NCBI GenBank assembly: GCA_002633005.1
Contig: NMRA01000039.1
Span: 117,225 to 181,224 of the forward strand
Source of the DNA: Phoronis australis
Taxonomy: Eukaryota; Phoronida; Phoronidae
Length of the DNA stretch: 64,000 nt
Direction: 5' to 3'
The position numbers and the translations under genes are program-made. How positions within the stretch are numbered: position 1 is the first letter of the stretch; the number at the start of each line of letters is the position of its first letter. Positions 59,301 through 64,000 of this stretch are shown in pieces. The notes under the pieces were generated by a model. That model worked only from the letters and a program-made list of their open reading frames with translations. It had not been told where the DNA came from and did no database searches.

Positions 59301-62300
59301 GGAGCTCGATCAGGCTCGTCGCGGCCGGCCGGATTGGACTCGGCGTTCTCCCGGCCAGTGGCTCGGAAACTGAGACATCACGAACATAAACCAACCAAAG
59401 TTCTGTGGAAACTAAACTTCCAGTCAAGAAAATACTATACCAGTGAGCCAAAGTGATGTGCACGTGATTATGTTGGTGAATTAGCCACGAAACTGCAAAT
59501 CTACTTACTCGTCGGGGGCCGCGAATTCAGGTTCCGCTTTGGCCACAGCACCGTCAGGGCAGAAGTTGTACATTGACAATCATTATTTGGGTAATGTAAA
59601 TGTAAATCAAGATTCCCCTAACACCTGGCCGCGGGATGGAAATCTAGTTGTTTCACAACAGTTTCTGCCAGCAAACACTAAATTAGGATAAACTCACACG
59701 GCCTCGGTGTTCCGTCAATTAGTTTTATTTCACCTAAAGCCGGTAACGCGGTGATTTATTCATTGCTGGCTTCTCAAATCATTTGCACTCACGAACACTC
59801 CAAAGGCATTACAAAACGCATCTAATGAGACAGACTTTGTTGCAGTTTTATATAAATATTGGTTAGGGTGAGAATAATTCATTTTGAAACAGAACGCTCA
59901 GTAATAAACGCCAACATGGCAACTCGTAATCCCGACTTAGGACGAGTTAGAGCTCATTAGTCCCGACTTCGCAGGTGGATCGTTAAGTTTTACATGCTAT
60001 CAATTCGAACAGGAATACAGTGATGAAGAAATACTAGAGAGGCGCGGGGAACAAGCTCAGACAACGGAACGTTTGGAGTTATTTGGTAAGCCGGCATTCG
60101 TCAGGCACTGTCCGACGACGTCTGCAAGCCACAGACACGGAGATGTTTCACGGCCTCATACTTGCTATTTACAGCGTATATTTCATTCTTCACTGCCATG
60201 AGCTACTTCCTAAACATTTCGGACTCTCGAGGAAGTATAAAAACGATATACCCGCTTTCCTCGCTGCTGCTTAGTTCGGACAAGCGGGAACGATGCACCG
60301 CAACATAGCGGCATTCACTCTGCATATGAACCTCTGACGTCGCTAGCGTCGTTTCTCACCTTCCTCACACGTTAACGCGACACCTCTTGGCAAGGTTAGG
60401 TCGACCGTATGCGAGGCAATGTGGATATAGACCGATTTAGACGTCAAAAAAGACTAATTAAATCGGGTGGCATTCTCCTTTAATTCTTGACACAACCAAG
60501 CAAAAACGCTGTACCTTGACAGTTTTGGCTACTCACAGCAGCCATCTTCGGAAGCTATTGGACACTAGGTGACGAGGTGATGACACTGTTCCAAATTTTA
60601 GACAATTTATACCCCCCATCGTCTCTGTTCATAACTGAGCCACTTTTTTCACTCAAATAGACTCTCTAATCCATCTAGATCTCAAGTTATTTTCCCACTC
60701 GACAGGACGAGCGTTTTTCCATTTAATTTCGTGGTTAAAAGCAATAGCATAGTGAGCATTTCTCACTTGCTTCGGACCCTCAAAGGATTGTGAGGTTCAC
60801 AAGCATGGCTCCATTCAGTAGGACTGTTAAATAAATTCTCCGCTCTTCATCTGCACTGTATGCGATGAACACAGCGGGTGCATATCAACGCGCTGCGTTG
60901 CTTTAATTTTCCGTTTACCTCCATATCTTGAGCAAATACAAATTTAGATGCACAGGGTACAGGTACAGCTTTGAAACTCGCGTCATTTGAAGGTTGCAAA
61001 AATATGAAGCTTTATTAAAACTTTGAGAGAATTAATGAACAGCTGGTGCAAAAACAACTTCCACTTCCAAACACCAAAGTTCATTTCGTTACACGATGTG
61101 GAATTTTTGGCGGCATAATGTCAATTGACAATATCATTGCCTGAAACAGGATGTGAAACGATCAGTTATGGGCGAGATCACCTAAAGAATTTCGCCTGTC
61201 CTTTTTATGCACCCACATATTGCCGTCATCTCTGTCTGGGCGTCCGGCGTTCGGCGTCCGTTGTCCGACCTTTCACAGGATCTTGGTGAAATTTTGCATA
61301 TGTGTTCCCATCAAGCTGACGATGGACGACTTCAAATTTCGGACTTATTCGGCTACAGGTGTACCCCTAGTGGCAATTTTATTTTTTGCGTTTACCTCTG
61401 TATCCTCAACACGTCCTCAACGGTTGTTCATAAAATTTGGCAGTTATGCACCTATTAATGAGATGTCGCTATCTTCCCGTTTTCGGATGGATTCGAGGTA
61501 TTTTGCACTCCCTAGTGGCCATTTTTTGTTTTCGGGTCTGTTTTTTAGCGTCCGCCCCTTTTCAACCAAACCATTCGAAAAATGGTTGTGAAACTGGCAT
61601 ATATGTTCCTACTGTGAAAAATGAAGACAGCTAACAATGATTTTCCGACTTCAAATACTTTGGAGCCTCCTAGTGGCGGTTTTTTGTGTCTTTGAGCCCA
61701 TGGCTATATCTTCTAAACGCTCTACAGGATGTTTATTAAATTAGGGCAAATGTATTTATATGAGGTTGGCAACGGACAACAACGACTTTCGAACAGATGG
61801 GACTACCGGTGTGCCCCTTGTGGGAATTTTATTTTTTACGTCTACCTCTGTTTCTTCAAAGGTCCTCAATGGATCGTGGAAATTGGCATGTATGTTCCTG
61901 CGGTGAAGAAGACGGCTGTCGATGATTTTCGGACAACCACGACTACTGTGGCGCCTCCTACTGGCAGTTTTGTTTTATTCACGCCCACGGCTGTATCTCC
62001 CAAACTCTCTGCAAGATCTTTATTTAATTTAGCGAGTGTATTTATGTGAAGTTGACAACGGGCGGCGACGACCTTCAGACGAATCCGACAAACGCTGTGC
62101 CTCCAAGTGGCAAATCAAATTTTGCTGTGTTCCTCTTTTTTCCTAATTCAATTTCCTTGAGAGATTTTCATGAAATTTGGTAAGTAGTTTTCTATTGAAA
62201 CGATGCCATATTCCTGTTTTTGGACGATTTGCCTATTTTGTGCCATCTAGTGGCCATTTTTACCGTTTTGTAGTCTGTTTTTGCATCTGTCCCTCTATCA

Positions 62301-63482
62301 ACTAAATCGCTATAAGTATGATTGTCAAAATCGGCATGTATGTTTTTAGTGTAAAGAGGGCGGTTGACGATTTTCCGACGACTTCGACTGCTGTGGCGCC
62401 TCCTAGGGGCAGTTATGTTTTGTTGCATCCGTAGCCTCCTATTGGCAATTTCGCTTTTTTACGTTTTCCTCTGTTTCTCTGAAGTTCGGATTTTTGATAT
62501 TTGGTAAATAGCTTTCTATTAAAGAAGAGATGATAACGTACCGTTTTGAGATGGATTCGACTTATTTTGCGCCATCTAATGGCCATTTCTGTGATACGAA
62601 TAATCACCTTCAAAAGCCCATTGTTTGCGGTGCCTTCGTGGGCGCATTTCAACGCTCCCGTTGATTTTTTAAGATTACGGAGTTCATAGTGAAATTAAAC
62701 AGTAACTTGTTCATGCAGTCAGAAAATTTTTAGACTATTGACATTTCCTGTTAGGTCACGTACTAACTGGCGCATTCACATACATACTCGCTTCCATTAC
62801 AGTTTTCATCGGATTTCTCGTTCATGGCTGTAGCGTCGACAACCCAAGAGGGAATCCTATTGAATTTGTGGATTACAGTGGGTAAGATTATGTCAAACCG
62901 AAAGCAGTGGGGCTAGTGAGCTAGTCAAGCATATTTGCCAACATCCGAATAGGAAGAACAGCGGGGTAGCCAGGCCATATTGCTAATCAGACTGCAGCAA
63001 TACCCGTGAACACCCCAGAAGTCGTTTTTTTGTTCTGGTAGGGTCTGTTAACTGGAACTGTAGAAAAGTACAAATTGCGCCATAATGAGTAAATTGTGCC
63101 GCTTTGTGTAATGAAACTAACCGGGTGAAAGTTATTCTAGATTAGAAGACTTTAATAGCGAACTAGGTAAAGGCGTACAGGTAATTGCTAAAGCCCTAGT
63201 AAAACGGAGCAACCAGAAATATTATCAGCTGCCAGGCAACACCTGATGAGAGCCTAATTTTTTAATAGTTTGCGAAAGTCTTCATAATGGCTCGAGCCGT
63301 GACTTATTTCCAGGTGTACCATTCCCAAAGTTGCCCATGGGATGCCAGAAGGAGGTTTCACTTACACCGCTGAAGGAGTAACGGGAACGTCGTGCATGAA
63401 CTTCCGGGTCTTCAGAATTTACGGCTACAGAACCATCACTGTACGTTGTAACATAGAATTCACGCTGACGCCCAGAAATCAG
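34833..63482 (+). CDS. Gene model: C-type lectin / CCP / ZP modular protein, partial at right edge
   Basis: Ten plus-strand exons (34833-34838, 37029-37065, 40496-40670, 44622-44815, 46145-46336, 48979-49163, 55863-56008, 56895-57028, 62803-62881, 63314-63482) join with phases 0, 1, 2, 1, 1, 0, 2, 1 and 2, leaving the last exon in phase 0. The product begins with a signal peptide, followed by a C-type lectin-like domain, a CCP (sushi) domain, and a ZP domain that is not complete at the window edge. ZP domains polymerise in matrices and egg coats and usually precede a cleavage site and membrane anchor, expected in the next exons. The combination suggests a secreted or surface matrix/recognition protein. 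The first two exons are tentative; the others are well supported. Confidence 0.8.
35330..36070 (+). repeat. Modular repeat family copy, degenerate
   Basis: This copy has the same order of words as the better copies: GTCCGGC-rich head, CTCCAAAACCCTTTGA, GATCCGACTAC, CACTAGTGGTAATT, then ATCTTCAAAGGTCCTCAACG and TAGTGAGATAACGCT. The CTCF-like cores are damaged (near 35500 and 36045). It lies in the first intron of the plus-strand gene. Confidence 0.65.
37029..37065 (+). CDS. Tentative 37-base signal-peptide exon
   Basis: It lies between TTTCTGTTTCAG and TTTTTG|GTGAGT, both strong splice sites. In phase 0 it reads KLLLTGYFITIF and leaves one base, which fits the phase 1 entry of the lectin exon. 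Continuing VSFGCG after the junction gives a plausible cleavage region. Confidence 0.55.
39463..39551. mobile_element. Possible hAT-type MITE
   Basis: A segment of under 90 bases starts CAGTGGCGG and ends CCGCCCCTG, an imperfect inverted repeat of the hAT style, with TTGAGC beside both ends. It contains poly-C and an N at 39500. Short ends and an imperfect duplication make this weak. Confidence 0.35.
40496..40670 (+). CDS. C-type lectin-like domain, first half
   Basis: The acceptor TTTATCTCTTTCAG and donor AATA|GTAAGT flank 175 bases, phase 1 to phase 2. The exon reads CPPGWGYYDGTDSC, then SLELCRSMNAEIATVTD. This is the opening of a C-type lectin fold: first Cys pair, WxxY-like core and the helix with LC...NAEIATV. 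The exon ends in the middle of the fold and is completed by the next exon. Confidence 0.85.
41113..42240 (+). repeat. Modular repeat family copy
   Basis: The head TATGCGCCCACATG pairs with AAGTGGGCATA to form the family hairpin, followed by CCGTCCGTGCGTCCGTC. CTCF-like cores are seen at about 41433-41447 and 42220-42234, with damaged ones near 41590 and 41735. The tail is damaged near 41860, and the rest up to 42240 may be a second fragment. It lies in the lectin-domain intron. Confidence 0.7.
42620..42777 (+). repeat. Left terminal inverted repeat, 158 bases
   Basis: It pairs with 44158-44315 along its whole length with a few mismatches. Homology stops sharply after CGCCA. Confidence 0.9.
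42936..43343 (+). CDS. P2X7-ballast-like zinc-binding protein, transposon-borne
   Basis: A 135-residue intronless frame starts at 42936. Residues 1-74 are acidic and low-complexity. Residues 75-92 read WCKCTVCVVMPTSMECLC, matching the W-C-x-C-x2-C-x3-MPT-x3-E-C-x-C signature of the cysteine-rich cytoplasmic ballast domain of P2X7 receptors; there is no channel part. Later cysteines of the full ballast fold are mostly missing, so the protein is probably truncated. Its role in the element is unknown; a nucleic-acid or nucleotide-binding accessory function is only a guess. An in-frame Met at residue 5 or 7 could also start it. Confidence 0.65.
   Translation: MCCKMKMAGVGDPYYNDCSGSDGDLVHSSGDEEYFHGHSVGGYMFEYNEAEYIQAQVAVDRNEAATEDRRGDTFWCKCTVCVVMPTSMECLCYSEFDEAKPLLDMVKWTSGIPRTEEQLSRLPECPATHSHWMVT
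43655..44044 (-). CDS. THAP-domain protein, transposon-borne
   Basis: A 129-residue intronless frame begins MPHCCCVPGC at 44044. The THAP zinc finger occupies residues 1 to about 70: Cys5/6 and Cys10, the HRFP block at 24-27, Trp36, then Cys60-x2-His63 followed by Phe. The family binds DNA specifically, and transposases use it to bind their own ends. The remainder is basic then Ser/Pro-rich and stops without a catalytic domain. It converges with the P2X7-ballast-like gene inside the same element. Confidence 0.82.
   Translation of the reverse strand: MPHCCCVPGCTNYRLTRALGVPLHRFPMDDTFRRTWLVRVKNAALPVNATYKAVENYRVCGKHFLLSDYERDLYAELMKVPVKQRLKKDAISSVLIPGSAPSPPPRSAFLKREASRAVASTMTGSSGGT
44158..44315 (-). 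repeat. Right terminal inverted repeat, 158 bases
   Basis: It is the inverted partner of 42620-42777 and is followed by TTAA at 44316-44319. The low divergence between arms suggests a fairly young insertion. Confidence 0.9.
44622..44815 (+). CDS. C-type lectin-like domain, second half
   Basis: The acceptor CTTTCTTTCAG supplies one base to complete a Tyr codon. The exon reads FHFIGSSNASPYWIDGT, the WIDG core of C-type lectin-like domains, and ends ALCKMPE with the last Cys. The EPN/QPD and WND motifs that bind calcium and sugar in classical C-type lectins are absent, so the domain is probably not a calcium-dependent sugar binder. The donor GAAG|GTACGT is phase 1. The intron before it holds a TTAA transposon. 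Confidence 0.85.
44816..46144. other. Intron of the lectin/CCP/ZP gene, nothing recognised
   Basis: Open frames at 45417-45608 and 45633-45872 have no splice or family support. No repeat copy was recognised here. Confidence 0.45.
46145..46336 (+). CDS. CCP (sushi) domain
   Basis: A 192-base exon, phase 1 to phase 1, encodes one whole CCP module: YCPPPPVYP at the start, a middle FSCLDGLDFYDGS, then AIHCQLDKTWNDTGLQC. The four cysteines and the conserved Trp have normal spacing. One symmetrical exon per module is the classic arrangement for CCP domains and allows exon shuffling. Confidence 0.88.
46784..47126 (+). repeat. Internally deleted copy of the modular repeat family
   Basis: About 343 bases long, with an intact head (TATGCGCCCACATATTTATA then TGTGGACGCATTATGCCGTC) joined directly to the family's tail block (AAGTAGAAATATGTTTCTGG onward). 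The tail ends GTGGGCGCATTTCAACGCTC then TGCGTTGCTCTTG. The microsatellite and all modules are missing. It shows which termini are retained in mobile copies. Confidence 0.8.
47223..48522 (+). repeat. Modular repeat family copy, nearly complete
   Basis: It runs from TATGCGCCGACATATTTATA to GGCGCATTTCAACGCTCCGC then GTTGCTCTTG, 1.3 kb. The three module types alternate. CTCF-like cores occur at about 47528, 47685, 47831, 47975-47988 (GCGCCACCTAGTGG), 48136 and 48430. The microsatellite is short (GGCGTCCGGGCGTCCGGCGT). Confidence 0.82.
48979..49163 (+). CDS. ZP domain, N-terminal subdomain, first exon
   Basis: The acceptor GATCTTTTTCAG opens the exon in phase 1 and the donor GTG|GTAAAG closes it in phase 0. 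It reads SCANGKVMFRTFHRQ, a middle Cys in GNDENCVTRS, and FVLDITPPACGINV. The spacing Cys...Cys...F.L.I...CG is that of the ZP-N subdomain. Confidence 0.75.
49622..51184 (+). repeat. Modular repeat family copy, best preserved (1.56 kb)
   Basis: The head hairpin TGCGCCCACATA / TATGTGGACGCA is followed by a GTCC/GGCC microsatellite (49665-49745). A module array then carries CTCF-like cores at 49859-49872, 49995-50008, 50156-50169, 50300-50313, 50445-50458 and 50606-50619, with more near 50752 and 50778. A unique tail follows, and the 3' end has GTGGGCGCAT (inverse of the head's ATGCGCCCAC) and the hairpin CAACGC-TCT-GCGTTG. Modules come in the order A, B, C, A, B, C, A with a larger period of about 450 bases. 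There is no coding capacity. Confidence 0.88.
51796..51825. repeat. Perfect palindrome inside the Harbinger left end
   Basis: AACACGCACAAATT, one base, then AATTTGTGCGTGTT forms a 14-base-pair stem. It lies about 35 bases inside the element and may be a protein-binding site or a hairpin. Confidence 0.7.
52234..53213 (+). pseudogene. Harbinger ORF1: MADF/Myb-like DNA-binding protein, frameshifted
   Basis: The frame starting MPPRKSRLPLKTRV at 52234 is basic and Ala-rich up to about 52390. The sequence then continues in another frame (52395-53213), so there is one frameshift near 52390. The second part has an acidic Ala-rich run, GKGKGKPKGKAIAK, then the DNA-binding domain: LLEWMAEHDEVWRRGH, KTRKQVWAAKADEIGL and SWRKSIKDLYVRLTK, with the Trp spacing of MADF/Myb-like folds. 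A coiled, basic C-terminal part follows (CKKRRKK, then Glu/Gln-rich). In Harbinger elements this protein brings the transposase to the nucleus and to the element ends. A (CAG)n tract lies just 3' at 53346-53385. Confidence 0.75.
53420..53773 (-). pseudogene. Harbinger transposase, N-terminal remnant
   Basis: The frame from Met at 53773 reads a basic start with eight Arg, then RAVWIRNWITRRPEQGLYN, SFHNFMRMPPDMFDEL and ITLRHLA. These are the N-terminal helices typical of Harbinger-type transposases. About 118 residues remain, roughly a third of a full protein. The catalytic DDE nuclease part is absent, and the reading frame runs instead through the antisense of the CAG tract and ORF1. The deletion explains the short distance between the two genes. 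Confidence 0.8.
54468..55862. other. Intron of the plus gene, no exon seen
   Basis: No splice-supported exon and no repeat copy was recognised between the Harbinger element and the second ZP exon. Open frames at 55087-55359 and 55103-55546 overlap on opposite strands and match nothing. Confidence 0.45.
55863..56008 (+). CDS. ZP domain, second exon
   Basis: A 146-base exon, phase 0 to phase 2, follows TTGATTTCAG. It reads VTATFRVSISEQIEQKKDFLSRVSCN, fitting the end of ZP-N where strands and a final Cys follow the CG motif, then a linker ending FLLDG. (Quoted in two parts of the same strand: VTATFRVSISEQ and KKDFLSRVSCN.). Confidence 0.72.
56895..57028 (+). CDS. ZP domain, third exon (start of ZP-C)
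   Basis: A 134-base exon lies between CACTTCTAG and TCGG|GTAAGT, phase 2 to phase 1. It reads WVQSSIAVRNRLPTARFV, then DYWMLGDLVPLCIAVDYD. The pattern of a Tyr/Trp followed by LGD and an alternating hydrophobic strand is typical of the beginning of the ZP-C subdomain. Confidence 0.72.
57400..57870 (+). repeat. Modular repeat family copy, old fragment
   Basis: Recognisable words include GTTGTGGCGCCTGGTGGTGAC (a damaged module C), TTTCCTGAACC, GTATCTTTAGAG and AATTTGGTTTGCAGTGAG. All CTCF-like cores are broken. Its orientation matches the other copies. Confidence 0.5.
58080..58195 (+). repeat. Short tandem repeat, about 36-base unit, three copies
   Basis: Three imperfect copies of a unit containing AACAGACAGGT, TTTTTAGT/TTTGGT and TTTTGGCAAACAGA follow each other. 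Confidence 0.55.
58800..60479. mobile_element. Second TTAA-flanked element, non-coding
   Basis: The ends are AGGAGCATGCCACCC (left) and, on the opposite strand, AGGAGAATGCCACCC (right). TTAA flanks both at 58796-58799 and 60480-60483. The 1680-base interior has no convincing gene; the longest minus frame (59095-59463) matches nothing known. The ends share the pattern AGG-x-G with the element at 42620-44315, so both may use one TTAA-specific transposase. Inverted repeat identity falls off after the first 15 bases. Confidence 0.7.
60859..60908 (+). repeat. Modular repeat family, tail fragment
   Basis: Only the 3' end remains: TATGCGATGAACACAGCGGG followed by TGCATATCAACGCGCTGCGTTGCTT, which keeps the terminal hairpin. 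Confidence 0.55.
61206..62665 (+). repeat. Modular repeat family copy, diverged but long
   Basis: It starts TATGCACCCACATATTGCCG and ends GTGGGCGCATTTCAACGCTC. The CTCF-like cores are at about 61360, 61503, 61661, 61946, 62240 and 62393, several with one or two changes. One module B is missing between 61830 and 61940. The right end of the hairpin is damaged. Confidence 0.8.
62803..62881 (+). CDS. ZP domain, fourth exon
   Basis: A 79-base exon, phase 1 to phase 2, between CTTCCATTACAG and AGTGG|GTAAGA. It reads VFIGFLVHGCSVDNPRGNP then IEFVDYSG. In ZP-C a strand with a Cys is followed by a short turn and then a hydrophobic strand before the next Cys, and this fits. Confidence 0.72.
63314..63482 (+). 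CDS. ZP domain, fifth exon
   Basis: The acceptor GACTTATTTCCAG supplies one base to complete a Gly, followed directly by Cys. The exon reads CTIPKVAHGMPEGGF, TSCMNFRVFRIYGY and TITVRCNIEF, which correspond to the F.V.F.F and V..C strands of ZP-C. It ends in phase 0 at ATCAG|GTTTGT. The remaining cysteines, cleavage site and anchor must lie beyond the window. Confidence 0.72.
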
Positions 63483-63679
63483 GTTTGTTGACTCTATCGT
63501 TTTTGTCTCTTAAATAGTTATGTTACTCATTACAACATTTATGCTCTCTAGTTACATTGCATGCACCCAGCCTAAAAAATGGGTGCACGTATTTTTGAGA
63601 ATGTGGACCAGAGCTATGAATTGTGCATTCTTTAAATTTTTGTATTCCCTGCCTTTTTAGTGGAATTTTGTCTTATTTT

Positions 63680-64000
63680 TATGCGCCCACATATTTATAT
63701 GTGGACGCATTATGCCGTCATCTCCGTCCGTCCGGCGTCCGGCGTACGCTGCTTTATCTCCAAAACCCTTTGACATACGTTCAAGAAATTTGGCACATAT
63801 GTTCCATTCATAAATGGGACGGCATGTGCGAACTTTCGTACGGATCCGACTACCAGCGTGCCCCCTAGTGGCAATTTTAGTTTTTTAGGCTTACCTTTGA
63901 ATCTTCAAAAGTCCTCAGAACGGATTTTCATGAAATTTGGTATGTAGGCACCTATTAGTGAGATGACGCTATCCTCCGGTTTTCAGATAGATTCGACATA
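63680..64000 (+). repeat. Modular repeat family copy, cut by the window edge
   Basis: The head is intact (TATGCGCCCACATATTTATA) with a short GTCCGTCCGGCGTCCGGCGT tract and a perfect CTCF-like core at 63858-63871 (GTGCCCCCTAGTGG). It closely resembles 49622-49985. Confidence 0.85.

Overview
The window is intron-rich, repeat-rich, AT-leaning animal DNA. Coding sequence comes as small exons of 37 to 715 bases with GT..AG borders and matching phases. The domain mix (EGF chains, C-type lectin, CCP/sushi, ZP), the abundance of TACATGTA words and the transposon classes suggest a marine invertebrate. A lancelet-like deuterostome is my first guess and a lophotrochozoan is possible; the species call is inference. 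I see no prokaryotic or viral genome.

Genes. (1) At the left edge, a minus-strand gene starts at 2130 with a TATA box at 2184-2190. It encodes a signal peptide, then a 64-base exon, and probably an exon that runs off the left end. Its family is unknown. (2) A minus-strand gene from about 31038 to 17355 can be assembled from six exons whose junctions all agree in phase. It encodes about ten EGF-like repeats with a Thr-rich linker, then one membrane helix and almost no cytoplasmic tail. (3) A plus-strand gene begins near 34833 (tentative) and leaves the right edge. Its ten exons agree in phase and encode a signal peptide, a C-type lectin domain split over two exons, a CCP domain, and a ZP domain spread over at least five exons. 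Genes 2 and 3 are divergent, with about 3.8 kb between them. Both look like modular cell-surface or matrix proteins. An orphan terminal exon lies at 14829-15017.

Mobile DNA. A decayed Penelope-like element lies at about 8516-9295. A decayed Tc1/mariner element lies at 5416-6820 (TA duplication). A 3.3 kb element with long inverted repeats lies at 21096-24387, and a 113-base MITE at 28596-28708. A TTAA-flanked element with 158-base inverted repeats and two captured-looking genes (THAP; P2X7-ballast-like) lies at 42620-44315, inside the lectin-domain intron. A broken Harbinger element lies at 51763-54464 (TAA duplication), and a second TTAA element at 58800-60479.

Most striking is a dispersed repeat family with about eight copies, all in the right half and all in the same orientation. 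Each long copy has a hairpin head, a GTCC-rich microsatellite, an array of three alternating modules of about 150 bases, and a hairpin tail. Nearly every module carries a close match to the CTCF core motif.

Assembly marks: a 638-base duplication split by a single N (3484), a 24-base N gap next to a poly-C tract (18184-18207), and single Ns at 39500 and 40256.
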